A stretch of 64,000 nt of DNA from Trichobilharzia szidati (Eukaryota > Platyhelminthes > Trematoda > Strigeidida > Schistosomatidae): the NCBI GenBank assembly GCA_944472155.2, contig OX235272.1, positions 82,652,020 to 82,716,019 on the forward strand, read 5' to 3'. Positions 11,916 through 23,439 of the stretch are shown here, in pieces; position 1 is the stretch's first letter; every line of letters begins with the position of its first letter. Made by a program: the position numbers and the translations under genes. The notes under the pieces were generated by a model. The model was not told where the DNA came from, did not search any database, and saw only the letters and a list, made by a program, of their open reading frames with translations.

Positions 11916-13017
11916 ATAGCACTTCCACACTAACTATCTCTTATTTCAAGCAGTTACCTAATTAACTGTTTTTTTAGAATCTTCGTGCATAAGTATCTTA
12001 AAACAGTGACCTGGTTATTGTTTTTTTGAATATTCTCATGCGGACATGAAAACTCTTCAACCCAACTCAACCACCCTAGGGCTTTGAAATTTGATAGCAG
12101 AATTTTCACCACTAGGCCTAATGATATATTCAGCGCTAGTTTTTAAACTCGGTAGTGCAGATAGTCCTGAAGATGGCACCAAACTTAAGACGATCAAGAT
12201 CAAACAACACAGACAGTAGGAAACGAAATGGTTTTCAGTTTTCGAAGCAGCCAATAACAATTTACATGAAATGGTGGACGCGACTGAATTTGCAAAGAAA
12301 CTCATCGAAAGTGGTATCGGAGTTCAACTATCTGCTTCAAAACTACAGACTCAACAATTTTTTAGACTTGACTTAGAAGAATTTTCCTTCATTCACTCCA
12401 ATTTCTATGCGCTCATTTGTCTAATATTTTTGCGAAAGAGACCATGTTTTTGAAATTAGTTACTCACTGAGTGTTTGTCACCTAGCAACATTTTAAAAAT
12501 ACATGCCGTAAAAACCCTTATTTTACGGGTTGTATACAACGCAGCTTGAAATTAAACTATTCTTTAATCTGAAATAAAATGAGAAGCACTGTACCATAGT
12601 TGACGATGAAAATAAACAAAAATGGACGGTAAAATGGTGTTCTTCTAATGTTACTATCAGATGAACCAATATATCTCGTGTTTAATATCTATTTCACTAA
12701 CAAATTAATATAAAATTACATTCTATTGCACTGTCCAAGTTATAAAAACACGTTATCTGGTATAATTACAAAACCACGGACGACTGTTTTTAAAGCAGAG
12801 TTCTAAAATTTTAAAGGAAAGCAATAGGTAGTAGCGTCAAATCATAGTTCAGAAGTTTCAGTTAAGCCATCAATTTGACAAAGTACGAGGGAATCAGTAT
12901 TTTAGAAAGAGGTTAATAAATGCTGTGAATTTGTGGTTTAACAAGATGATTTCAATTGTTTTCGCTCGTGATTTTGACATCTTTATTTGTACCACTTGTA
13001 GGTGAAATGGTGCTATA
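11916..13017. other. No gene recognised; one weak protein-like stretch
   Basis: 12130-12380 on the plus strand gives protein-like but broken frames (MVDATEFAKKLIESGIG). No splice sites or family match support an exon. The remainder is AT-rich. Confidence 0.35.
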
Positions 13018-13810
13018 TAGGTCAAAGTTAGACTTTAAGGACCGCTAACTAGCAATCAGCGAATGACCTCGAACGCAATAATCACGTGAAGGAGGCATTT
13101 TTGTCAAAAAAAGATGCATAATAACTTTGGAAAAGTGTTACAGAGGATACCTTCCTCTCACATGTGATAAAAATAGCTCTCAGTTTTAGGTTGGAGTATC
13201 AACAAAGTATAATTCCATTGTGGGTGAACTTTATTTTGATAAAGTCTCATAATGGTAAACAGTATTATTTACTGGGCGATAAATTGTGCTCGAAATGTTA
13301 TCAGTAAATATTACTGTATAACACTGTCGAACTTTTCCAAAATAAATTTAACCCACAATGGAATCATACTCTACCACACTGCACAAGTTCTATTCTTATA
13401 TCAACAGAGTAATTTAACCACATTCTATGCATGTAATTATATAGGTCTTCTAAGCCTAACAATAATCCTAATCTTTCCTGAACCTAACCTTAACGTGGGA
13501 AAAATCTCTAAACTAACTATAATCTAACTCAAATCAACCCTAATGTCACCTTTATTAGGTTAACCTAACCCTAACTTGTCCTTGACTTAAAGCATACCTT
13601 AATCTTTCCCAAACCTAAGTTGTAACTTGCCGGATATCCCATTTAATAGCATAACACTTCGATGAGGATATTTTATTGATGATGACAACATTATATGTCA
13701 GGTTTCACTAGCTTGTTCCGTGCACATTTGAAGGACATTGGTGCGGTCGCACTCCATTGGTAGTTAGTGGTGCTTAAAGTTTAACTTCGCCGTATAAACA
13801 TATGTGATAG
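13018..13810. mobile_element. Compact element with inverted ends, inner palindrome and telomere-like DNA
   Basis: The left end (13018-13095) and the reverse complement of the right end (13738-13803) share an imperfect motif of about 60-70 bp (ttaaactttaag, ccactaactaccaat, gcgaatgacctcg). Inside lies a palindrome (arms about 13207-13290 and 13302-13377) like a PLE-A terminal repeat, with CTCGAAATG in the loop. Next come degenerate TTAGGG/CCTAAC repeats (13450-13620). A reverse-complement relative sits at 48640-49300. No coding capacity. Confidence 0.6.
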
Positions 13811-13829
13811 AAGGAACTTCCTACAAATT

Positions 13830-14345
13830 CCTCCCTTTGATAGGGAATATTGAATGCCATAGCTCGTCGTTAGGTATCTTCAACATCCCCGTCTTCTCTA
13901 TGTTCACCTGATGTCCTGTCAAAGGTGCCTGCCTTTCCTCACCTGTACAAATTTTCTAGAGTCTTCTTATCGGCCTAACGTATTCCTGTCTTCTCACTCC
14001 CAACCACACAGTCTTCCAAATAATCCAGTTCATCTGAATTAGGAATATCCTCGGTGACAATAGGCACCAACCTTGTCTTACTCCTTTATTCATTTTAAAT
14101 GCTTCGCTGTGTTATCCGTTGGGAATCACTTGACATGTGCTGTTGTCATATAGCTGTCAAGTTGGGTTGATAAAGATCAGGTTCACTACACTCCATGGTG
14201 CTGAAGTAGTTCTCAAATTACTTCTTAGTCAACGCTGTCTCGGGATTTTCAGATTCGATGAAGTAGAGATTCGACTGCTACTCTTTGATCTTTTCGATGA
14301 AAATCATGAAACGTAGAATTGCAGTTTGACCTACACATAATTTAC
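13830..14345 (-). mobile_element. RTE-1 fragment (RT region)
   Basis: Minus-strand sequence parallels 20590-21165 almost block for block (cttgacatgtgctgttgtcatatagctgtc, then the wrecked WKLL block, then the DQIATL region). Frames are broken throughout. It ends where the inverted PLE begins. Confidence 0.75.
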
Positions 14346-14665
14346 TTTTTATGAATCCAGAAATTTGAAAAAGTCTGTATTGTCATATGAGATTGTAACC
14401 ATATCTTTCGTTTGGTCGATTAATTTTTCGAATCCGACTTTCGTGTTCAGGTCATTCACTTTCGACGTTGCATCATAAAACTTAGGTCCAAGTGATAAGA
14501 TTTTCATTTGAATTGGAGATAGTGGAACATCAGAATAATTGAACACGTATTTTTCTGGATAAGTAGAAAAGATGGTTTCTTTGGTAACGGACTTAAGGCT
14601 TTGGTTTAGTTTCATTATAACATCATCTGTTCTTTTCTTTATAACCGTATTGGAGTTTTTAATAA
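14346..14665 (-). mobile_element. PLE N-terminal fragment, inverted arm
   Basis: The minus-strand frame 14349-14615 reads KYVFNYSDVPLSPIQMKIL, then LGPKFYDATSKVNDLNTKV. This N-terminal PLE block lies upstream of the RT domain. It is the inverted duplicate of 15005-15340 with only modest divergence. Confidence 0.75.
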
Positions 14666-15385
14666 TTCCTATGATCCAATACGTATATTCCGTGATTTGA
14701 AGAGAAGCAAGGACCGTTTGACGGTAAAGGGACTGAACAAGTTTCTATGTTTGTCTACCAAGCTCTCTGAGGTGAATGCAAATATTTTCTTCTTGAAGAA
14801 TTACCTTGAGAAACATGAATATCCCAGAGTATTCTGGAAGCATCTCAGACGAAATCACATATCCCCTAACTCACATACACTGAAACGACACACTCTGAAT
14901 CACATCGATGCAGTTCGATCAAGACTACCTGAACTGGAGCAGAATATCTCAAAAAACTGCCACGTTCTCTATGAGTTATCTGAAGATGAAAGAACATCAG
15001 TTGAAAACTTACTCCAATACGGTTCTAAAGAAAAGAACGGATGGTGTTATAATGAAACTAAACCAAAGCCTTAAGTCAGTTACCAAAGAAACCGTCTCTC
15101 CTACTTATCCAGAAAAATACGTGTTCAATTATTCTGATGTTCCACTAGCTCCAATTCAAATGCAAATCTTAGCACTTGGACCTAAGTTTTGTGACGCAAT
15201 GTCAGAAGTGAATGAACTAAACATGAAATTCCAATTCGAGAATTTAATCGACCAGACGAAAGATCTGGCTCCAACCTCATATGGCAATGCAGACCTTTTC
15301 AAATCAACCGTTTTGAATTTCTGTTTCTATTACATCAACAATCCAGAAATTGATAATTATATAAAATTATTTCCCTAAATCTAAA
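14666..15385 (+). mobile_element. PLE N-terminal fragment
   Basis: Two overlapping frames (14697-15074, 14908-15378) give KYLEKHEYPRVFWKHLRRNH-like residues, then NYSDVPLAPIQMQILALGPK, in the order found at the PLE N-terminus. A frameshift near 15040 splits it. Paired with the minus-strand arm it forms a head-to-head arrangement just upstream of the GPCR exon. Confidence 0.75.
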
Positions 15386-15626
15386 GAAATTGTTGACAGC
15401 AGTTCATTCAAGTAAAATTCACTTAAAATATCGATTAAATCTTCTTCTGAAAGTGCAAAATATTGTCCTGCTTTGGTGTTTTTCTAAAAATCTATGTGAT
15501 AATGTTCTAGAGACAGCTCCAGCCGCAACCACCCAGTTGTTTGATAAACTTTCGTATTAATATATATATAAATATATGTAACATTGCTTCATAATAATTT
15601 TTAATTTTTTTATACTTTCTCTTCAG
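15386..15626 (+). other. 3' end of the GPCR intron
   Basis: AT-rich intron sequence ending in a good acceptor: a T-rich tract and tttctcttcag at 15615-15626, directly followed by the coding frame of the GPCR exon. Confidence 0.6.
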
Positions 15627-16427
15627 AACGTTACAGAAAGGGAGAGGAATCGATTTCGACGCTTTTCTGCACACGACAGTTCCCTTTATGCAAGAAATAG
15701 TAATACTAGTAATAATCCCAACAACAACAATAACAACGACAAACCCACCGATAATCTTGACAACAGAAAAGCATCGAATACAAGTAACAAGTTGACCTGG
15801 TTGAAAAACAAACGGAAAAGGCATACAGATAAAAATCAAGAGAATTTAGAAATAAACATGCTAGACAATGTGAATGAAAACTGTTCATCCCATCGTCATC
15901 ACTATAATAATAATAATAACAATAATAATAATACACAAAATCAACAACAACAAAACTTAGAACAACAAATATCTAATGATACTGTTACATCGAATATGAC
16001 TAGTCCAGCAAGTCCTGGATATCGTGAAACTGGCAGTGTTATCACTACAGCAAATAATTTACCAGAGAATATCTCATCGAATAATCCAAATGAATTAGTA
16101 CGTGCTACAAGAGAGTTGAAGAAAAAACGCTTGCGATCTAAAGCAACAAAACTGGTTGTCTTAGTGACAACTTTATGGGGTGTATGTTGGTTACCGACGC
16201 ATATAATTAATTCATGGTTCTTTTTTGACGAGGCTAGTTTTCCGTTTATTCCAGCTATGAAAATAGCTAAGCTGATATCACAGACATTATCCTTTGCTGC
16301 ATCTTGTGTAAATCCTATAGTGTATAGTATATTAACTGGTTCATTTAAAACAGCCTTATCAAATCGTTTCAGAAAGCGGAATCGACATGATCGGACAAAA
16401 ACTGAACTATACTATATCTCAGAATAA
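15627..16427 (+). CDS. Class A GPCR, last coding exon (ICL3, TM6, TM7, tail)
   Basis: The frame is open from the acceptor at 15626/15627 to TAA at 16425-16427 (266 residues). Residues 1-170 are a polar third intracellular loop rich in Asn, Gln and Ser, including a run of nine Asn. A basic hinge (LKKKRLRSKATK) leads into TM6 with CWLP at 16185-16196, the C6.47-W6.48-P6.50 toggle motif. TM7 has CVNPIVY, the NPxxY motif, at 16308-16325. A basic tail follows (RFRKRNRHDR). The WLPTHIINSW and NPIVYSILTGSF context resembles galanin, allatostatin-A, kisspeptin or somatostatin-type neuropeptide receptors. The receptor would sit in the plasma membrane and signal through G proteins. TM1-TM5 must lie in earlier exons, which I did not find in this window, so subtype and ligand cannot be assigned. 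The loop is long for the class, but long ICL3s are common in flatworm receptors. Confidence 0.9.
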   Translation, partial: NVTERERNRFRRFSAHDSSLYARNSNTSNNPNNNNNNDKPTDNLDNRKASNTSNKLTWLKNKRKRHTDKNQENLEINMLDNVNENCSSHRHHYNNNNNNNNNTQNQQQQNLEQQISNDTVTSNMTSPASPGYRETGSVITTANNLPENISSNNPNELVRATRELKKKRLRSKATKLVVLVTTLWGVCWLPTHIINSWFFFDEASFPFIPAMKIAKLISQTLSFAASCVNPIVYSILTGSFKTALSNRFRKRNRHDRTKTELYYISE

Positions 16428-17210
16428 TTGCGCCAAAGTCATTATTACAATTATGAACACTATTATAAAATAAAATACTATAAAAGCGAAAAAAGAAACG
16501 TATATTTCTTCATATTACAGAGTTAAAACAAGCGAAAAAATGTCAGACAAAAATAAAGAAAGAACAAATTAAACCAGAGGAAATCTTGAATGCAACGCAA
16601 AATCACTTGTTGAATGAAATCGTTGAATTCATACAAACATTTATTAAGACAATAATTACATGTTCCACTCTCTTTTCATTCGTTCTATCTCTCTTTCTCT
16701 CATCAGTATGTACTTATCGGGAGTTTTGAATGATTGCCATTTTCTTTCTTCGTCCATATATCTATATACATATAAATCAACCCAATTAAACTACTTTGTG
16801 AATAAGATAATAAATCTGGTCAAGGGAAGGGAAGAAAATAACAACTGGGAAATGCTTGAAAAGGCCTTTTTTCCCAATGTGTATTATGTTATCCTTAAGA
16901 TTAATTCATATTCTAAGTTGTGCTTATTAGTGTTCCTTTTCAATCTCATACTGCATGTTCTTTTTGTTTCCTCTTTCTTGAAGTCTTTTTTTTAGTGGAC
17001 AAATAAATTGTGTAGCAAGAGAGAAAAAGTTTAATATGAGTTTAAAAGACAATCATGCTCTCATTTGTAATTACAGAAAATATATGCATATAAGTGTGTT
17101 TAAAGTTTGTGTTTCAGTGTCAGTTACCGGCGATTAGTAATTGGGATAAATATTCGCATTATTAATAATTATAGGAAAATACACGTATTTTCGGTAAATT
17201 CACATCAGGC
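16428..17210 (+). other. Probable 3' UTR and downstream DNA of the GPCR gene
   Basis: AT-rich. AATAAA polyadenylation hexamers occur at 16469-16474 and 16552-16557. The 111-codon frame at 16660-16995 is low complexity and unsupported. Confidence 0.5.
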
Positions 17211-17214
17211 TTTA

Positions 17215-17450
17215 CAATTTTTTTCCTTCAGGTTCCCCAGTGGAACATAGGGCTTCAAGCTAGTGGTTTGAAGTTTCGGTAGCAGTGTTTTATTTTACAG
17301 GATGGCGTTGCTAGCCTCATCCCCAACCTTTCCTCTTCACCAGCATTATTTCTGGCTTAGCGAGGTAAAGGAGTGCGTCGGTGGCCGGGGATCGAGCTTC
17401 GGGCCATGTGCATGGTTGGAGAGCGTCCTTACCGTTATATGCCGCACGGC
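17215..17450 (-). repeat. SINE-1 copy
   Basis: Reverse-oriented: ccccagtggaacatagggcttc at the left is the family tail. gagtgcgtcggtggccgggg near 17375-17395 is the end of the tRNA-like head, with B box GCTCGATCCCC-like sequence on the minus strand. Confidence 0.8.
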
Positions 17451-17459
17451 TTTACACTT

Positions 17460-18085
17460 ACATAATAAAATATTAGTCAAAAGAATGGTTACTGAACAAA
17501 GAATATTCTTTTGTATAACCTCTACTCCATCTGGTTCTACAGTTATATATACATAATAGTGAATGAATTAGTGTTATTAACAACATTAATGTTGTTCAAA
17601 TAACATCGAATCAATAATAACATCAGTGGATTACAGTTAGATAGCATCAACATAACAATACACTGAATATCAGACAGATAAATTACGGAAGATAATAGCA
17701 ATACAGATTCATGAATTTCTAATCTCTACTGAAAGCCAGGTTAGTAGTATTAGTAGTAGCTGGACTTGATTCCTTTGCACACAAAACATTGATTGTTTCA
17801 CGCAAATAAATTGCGATAGCTTCAGCTGTTTTTAGCATACGGTAGCTGGATGTTTTCGGTAGTTTATTTGGTACCCGGTAGATGATAGAGAAGGATTCTT
17901 CAATAAGCTGGCTTTGTGGCCGGCCTGTTTGGACCAGGTGGTCTAATATCAAAATGTTGATGGTTTTTACTACACCCTTACTTAGCTGCAGTGGTATATG
18001 TTTCCCCATTGAGCACGAAAAATTAAGTTCCTAGAGCAATGGCCAATATAACTCGCTCCACCGCAAGTTTAGTTGAATTGGTAGA
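17460..18085 (-). mobile_element. PLE-B C-terminus and terminal repeat
   Basis: The minus frame 17719-18009 reads PLQLSKGVVKTINILILDHL, then SIIYRVPNKLPK, then EAIAIYLRETINVLCAKE. This is the C-terminal block downstream of the GIY-YIG domain in this PLE group. 17460-17715 is the 3' untranslated/terminal repeat, shared with 47380-47640. Confidence 0.8.
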
Positions 18086-18089
18086 TTCA

Positions 18090-18560
18090 TTTAGAAGTGG
18101 CTAGTTTAGGTACTCCATCTTTCAATTGGGGAATCACAACATTCTCTGTGGCAACACTGTCTTTAAAATTCACCATGCAGCTGAAAGATAAGCTGCCGAG
18201 TCTGTCCACCTCAATGTGCATTTATAAATTTAGCTGTTCTTGTGGAGACAGTTACATAAGTAGAACATGACTAGGTAAGCCCACCGTCGCCTTCTTGAAC
18301 ATTTTCCAACGTGGTTAGGTAAAGGATTTGCGAAGTTATTCAGGAGTGCCATATTGCCACATCTAATGGCTACAGAGCACGAGACTGATAAAAATTCAGC
18401 CTTGAAAATCCTATGCAAGGTTCCACCTCAGTTCCCTAAGATTTTACGCCTTCGAATGCAAAGCACAGATGAAGTGATTTTAATAAAAAAATTTCAAACC
18501 AATCTCTATGTTCATAGAATGTTTATTCAATCTTTCTCTCACCCATAACCTTCAACTTCG
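18090..18560 (+). mobile_element. PLE-B GIY-YIG end, opposite orientation
   Basis: Broken plus-strand frames read STSMCIYKFSCSCGDSYISR, a GIY-YIG domain with Cys residues, followed by a THRRLLEHFPTWL-like segment and LKILCKVPPQFPKILRLRMQ. It lies head to head with the minus-strand copy at 17460-18085. Confidence 0.75.
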
Positions 18561-18599
18561 ACTAAGAGTAGTTATCTCTCTTGGGAACACCGGATAACT

Positions 18600-19860
18600 G
18601 TAAATTAATCAACTATTGATAATTTCTAGTTCTATGCTAGATATGTGAACGACATCTTTATTATCTGTGACGGTGGTCACGATCTTAATCAGTTACTACA
18701 AATATTTAACAACTGCCATTCAGCTACGAAGTTTACTCTTGAAACAGAAAATGGATCTAAAATTACTTTTCTTGATGTTGAAGTTACAAGGAGAGCTGAT
18801 GGAACTTTAAGAAGGTCCATCCATAAGAAAACCATATGGGACGGCCAACTGGAAAGCTACTAAGGCTGGCTACCGATCAGTCCATAAAGAAACCTAATTA
18901 GATCTCCTGACGCATCTGAAGCTCTGATACCCTGGAAGAGGAATTACACCTCCGGAAAGAAATCTTCATACAAAATGGATATCCACCAAGATTCATTGAC
19001 AAAAACATCAGACAGAAATTCCAAAAGCAAGAGTTGCCATCCGTGCCAAAAAAGATACCTTATATGAACCTTGACTTCCAAGGTGACCTACTCAGTGATG
19101 GATGTCCTTAGGAGGAGAATTTCCAGTTCTTTAGTAAGAAGAATTTTCTTCGCGACAACACTGAGAATAGTGTTATCTAGTCGCCCACTGATCTGCAGAA
19201 ACCCAAAGGACACGATCCCGCACCTGACTCCTTCTATGTGTATATATCAGTTCACCTGTTGTTGTGGAGCCAGGTACATCGGTCGTTCGACGCTCATCCT
19301 GTCGAAAAGGATCAAAGAACACTATCCAGCATAGCTGCAGAAAGGAAGCAGTGGCCGTATGAGGAGTGAAATAATCGCACATCAGTTAGAAGAACCAGAA
19401 ATATGCATACAAAAATCAATTATTCAACCACTTCAACTATCAGGGTAACATCTCTGTTGATTTCACTTAACTTTTGCTTGTTTCTTCTAACTTCCTGAAA
19501 CTCTTACATATTTTATTTTGTTTCCATGTTCACCCTGAGCACAACTCTTACATCAAACTATTTATTTATGTTATTACATAACTATTCTTTAACAATCGTT
19601 TGTGACAACTCTTCACCTTTCTTACTACCCTCTTATATCAACATCCAAATCCTCTGAACGCTTTTTGTATTACTGAACTCCACCAAAAACTTACTAATTG
19701 TATTTTCGTTTGACAAATTTAATGTACACACACATACAAAATAACCATTTATATATTTCTGATTGTACAGCTGTGAAAATGAATTCGCCGAAAAGAGACT
19801 CTTCGTTGAACTACTGGTCTTCTCTCTATTATTGTTCGTATGGGGATTTTTCATGAAATA
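18600..19860 (+). mobile_element. PLE-B RT, GIY-YIG and 3' tail
   Basis: 18640-18860 reads YARYVNDIFIICDGG, then FTLETENGSKITFLDVEVTR. This is the RT catalytic block with VND in place of the usual VDD, followed by the FLDV motif. 19071-19334 gives SMCIYQFTCCCGARYIGRST, the GIY-YIG core, then KRIKEHYPA. 19430-19860 is the non-coding tail, shared with 39.4-39.7 and 40.45-40.6 kb. Frameshifts around 18865 and 19000 make it inactive. Confidence 0.85.
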
Positions 19861-20105
19861 TTATTTCCATTTGTACTTCTAACTTTATTATCAATATCAC
19901 GGTGCGTTATAGTTGCATTATTTAATCTTAGTTTCACAATTCATTATCATTATTCTACTTATATTTTGCTTGATTTCATTTAATTCTATTGATCTACATT
20001 GTTTCAAATGGCTGTGACTGATATTTCATTATATGTAATTGTCAAACCTGATGAGAATTTACCGAGAATACGTATTTGCTTGCTTAAATTGTGTGCTATA
20101 AATAT
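19861..20105. other. No gene recognised
   Basis: AT-rich spacer. Confidence 0.5.
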
Positions 20106-21167
20106 GATAAACTTATTCGAGTTCCACTTGAGAGCTTGGTGCACAATATCGCCCAACGGTCTCTTCGGTATATGTCCAGTCCATCTACATTTTTTTCGGG
20201 ATATTTGTTAAGCATTAGGCCCTTGATTACTTCGTTTCCAGAGTTTCTTGTTGTTAATTGCTTCTGGCTGGCCATCAGGTCATGAGTATGGAGCCAGTGA
20301 AGACAGCTGTTGATAAAAGACTGCAGTCTGTTGGAAATGCTTTTTGCGACGTCACAAGATTCGGACACCTTGAAAAAGAACTGTACTAACGGAGATACTG
20401 AAAATCCAAACTTGGTTCTTTACGCTGAGTGCAGTAGACTTCCAAGCTGCTTTGAGAGTGACGAAGATGTGCCTTGTCTTTTGCACCCTGACTGGTTTTG
20501 AGAAAATCGTCTGTATTGCCTGTAGTTCAAATGATACCTCTCAAATAAGGGAAAGCAGTGGTCTTTTTCAAATTTCTCCCCCTGACAGGGATTAGCGAAT
20601 GTCGTTGTTGGTCGTTAGGTAGCCTCATCACTTTCATCTTGTCTAAGAACATTTGAAGTCTTATCTCAGCTGCCTACCTCTTCTCACAACTTCTTGGCCT
20701 TCACCTGTACATTTTTGAGTATGTCAGTAGACGTAACTCACCCACAAAGTCAAAATCTACAATCTTCTTATCGGCCTTCCATATTCCTGTCTTGTCCCTT
20801 CCAACCACACAGTCTTACGGATAATCGAGTACACCGAAATCTGAAATATCACAGGTAATAGTAGGCGCCAACTGTTTCTCACTCTTGTATTCATTTTAAA
20901 TGCTTCTCTGAGTTATCCGTTGTGGATCACTTGACATGTGCTGTTGTCATATAGCTGTCAAACTGAGTTGATAGAGATTAGGCTCACTACACTCCGTAGT
21001 GCTGATGTAGTTCCAAATTACTTCTCGGTCAACGCTGTCTCAGGTTTTCTCAGAGTCAATGAAGTAGAGATTTGACTGCTATTCTTTGGTCTGTTTGATG
21101 AAAATGATATGTAGAGTAGCAATTTGATCCGCACACGATTCGCTTTTCCTAAAAGCGTGAATCTTCA
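20106..21167 (-). mobile_element. RTE-1 fragment
   Basis: Minus-strand blocks from right to left are the RT palm region (21165-20890), the linker and TSFTYLGS region (20590), and the C-terminal RRDRWAILC-like block (20150). Collinear with 2810-4030, truncated at the 3' end near 20110, and all frames broken. Confidence 0.75.
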
Positions 21168-21478
21168 TGTCAAGGAACTTAATCCTTAGATCCTATTATT
21201 CCCGAAGACGCTCCAAATCGACAACCATTAAGCACAGATATCGGCTTTAATGCCAAAACACAATGGATGATAAGAAATTTTATTAATCGATTGTTGAAAT
21301 CAATATTTTGTTCTAGGTCTATAAACAAGTGTTTTTTACAAGGAATGTATTGTACTTTTATTCGTATTCTTTTGTCTTCTTCTAACTTGTGCACGATCGA
21401 ATCAATTGCGCCTTCAAGTTACCAGCCAATGGTGACCAAAGCCAATTAACAAACTTTCAATATTCATTATCACTGACA
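21168..21478. mobile_element. Candidate solo LTR (311 bp)
   Basis: It begins TGTCAAGGAAC and ends CACTGACA, and is collinear over its full length with 35490-35802. Inner marks shared by both are gaagacgctccaaa, tacttttattcgtattcttt and cacgatcgaa. TG...CA ends, matching size and AATAAA on one strand point to an LTR. No flanking duplication is visible in this copy. Confidence 0.6.
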
Positions 21479-22075
21479 CCCCAGCTCAACCGACTTTTCT
21501 TTAGAGTTGTCTGCTTGAAAATGTTACTTTTTCGTAGGCGAACTTTTATAGTTTCATTAATACAGAAACACATACAGTGCAAATACAGAATTTTCTAATC
21601 TCACAGAATCAATCGGTTTGTGAAATCTAAATCAAAGAAAATTAACATTACCCAATGAAAAGACTCTAATGCATATGAAAATATTTTGTTAGCCTGACCA
21701 GATCCCTCTACAAGTATTGTATAGATGAATAAACAGAAAATATACCATCAAAATGTGAGATATTTTGTCAGGCAGACGCCAAAAAGAATACCGACGTAGT
21801 CAACCATAAGAACCAAACAAATTCTAAACCACGTGAAGAACTGTTCACTATACCTTGCAGAGGTGTTTGGAAGTTGAAATCCTCTTCATATATAAATCTC
21901 GGGTTTTATGGTTCATATGAAGTCTACACACATACACACACACACACCTAAAGCACCATTCTATCTCATTAATTCTCCCTACCACTCTCCAACTAAACAA
22001 TAGTATTAATAATTTGTAATAATAAATAAATCAGGTATAATAAGCTTGTATACTTACAAACAGTTAACGAAGTAG
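21479..22075. other. No gene recognised
   Basis: AT-rich; a short (CA)n run near 21928-21948. Confidence 0.5.
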
Positions 22076-22427
22076 TGGGAAGCCTTGGCCAGTAGGGTGC
22101 AGCAGGTTGGGTGTGAGGCCAAATACTCGCCGAAGACATTGGCTAGCGGTTATGCTATATCGTGAATTGGCAGAAGTTAGAATTCATGGGCTGGCCTTTG
22201 GATCGGTTCCCAGTGGCTTAATGGTCTGCGAGTTCACTTTGTAACCAGAAGGTCCTGGGTTCGAATTTTGGTGGTGGGTGCGCACTGATGAAGAGTCTCA
22301 AACTAGGACGAAACAGCTATTCAGTTCTTCCCAGGTTTTTTAATGGTTCTCTAACCAATTTCAGCTCATGATGAAATCCTATAACCAATCAACCAAATCC
22401 CTACAAACCAATACTTGAGTTAACGAA
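22076..22427 (+). repeat. HHR-SINE A copy, nearly full length
   Basis: 5' module (gtagggtgcagcaggttggg), the segment gaattggcagaagttagaat, tRNA-like head (A box GTGGCTTAATGGTC, B box GGTTCGAATT), ribozyme region CTGATGAAGAGTCTC...GGACGAAAC at 22286-22315, and the family tail ending aatacttga. Three extra bases lie between CTGATGA and the stem compared with a minimal core. Confidence 0.8.
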
Positions 22428-22989
22428 GTAGCTCACATAAAGTTAAACAGAAGAAAACTAGCCTTAAGCTAATAAAATTGTTTCAAATCATCATTTTCTC
22501 TTATCATTCTATTTGGTGTCATTCTAAAACAGAAAACTCATCTGTCAATCAAGTTTCTACATATATTGTTTAATACTGTAACAGCAGAAAGCAAAACACG
22601 GAAACCAAGGTATCTTTTGCATCAATCAAACCCCTGTTTATATACATACAGTTTATATTTTTTCAGCCAATCGCTGAGCTTATGACTTTGGTTTACATTA
22701 AATAACATGAAATAGAATATTCAAATACGTATATTATTCTGTTGCTAATGCACTACACTACTGAACTGCAGGAATAGTATTCAGACGTTAATACCAACAA
22801 ATACAATGATTCTTAGTGTCTGTATCATACCACCACACTACTATTTAAAATACCAAGTATGTGAGTTCACTTATTCATCGAAACTTCTCCAAATTTTATT
22901 TATTCAGTACTTACTGTGCAGATACTCCAGTTCACGTTGTCTTTACCATCAAGACGGTGACCAGTACTTTGGAGATTCATTGGTAGAAT
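22428..22989. other. No gene recognised
   Basis: AT-rich sequence without a supported gene. Confidence 0.5.
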
Positions 22990-23205
22990 AATCGCCAACT
23001 GCGAACGTACTCTGGTGTTAGATCCCTTAACTTTTCAATCCTAAAGTTAGCCCAGTTGGTAATAAGCTAAATAAAGGGGGAAGGCTGAGTGTAGGGCTAT
23101 CAACCCCAACTCGTTAAAACTAAACACCACTGGTCCTGAAGCTTCAAAGCTCAATCTTGAAACCTTACATCCCATTCGGAACGCAAAGGAATACAATAAT
23201 AAATA
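22990..23205 (+). repeat. SINE-1 copy, head decayed
   Basis: Body and tail match SINE-1 (ggtaataagctaaataaagg, caaccccaactcgttaaaac, acatcccattcggaacg, terminal aataataaataa). Confidence 0.65.
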
Positions 23206-23439
23206 AATAACTTAGTGCAAAGTATGTTCGCATGCAGCTGAGATTGAACAGTACACTGAATTAGTATAAGAATAAAATACAAGCTATAGTTCCATCCCAA
23301 AATACTACTTTTCTGAAGCTTTGATGATATCTCTATATCACAGAAATTGATATGGTGAGGTATCGAAAATATACCGACGATTACACAAATGAATGTCGTT
23401 ACTTTTCGTAGTTTCCGACATTATTTTCATAACCTTAGG

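Noticed and set aside
16660..16995. 111-codon open frame downstream of the GPCR as a membrane protein gene
   Set aside because: Hydrophobic only because of T-rich DNA in the probable 3' UTR; no initiation or splice support.
18645..18863. Intact PLE-B reverse transcriptase
   Set aside because: Catalytic VDD reads VND and the frame stops after 72 codons; treated as a dead fragment.
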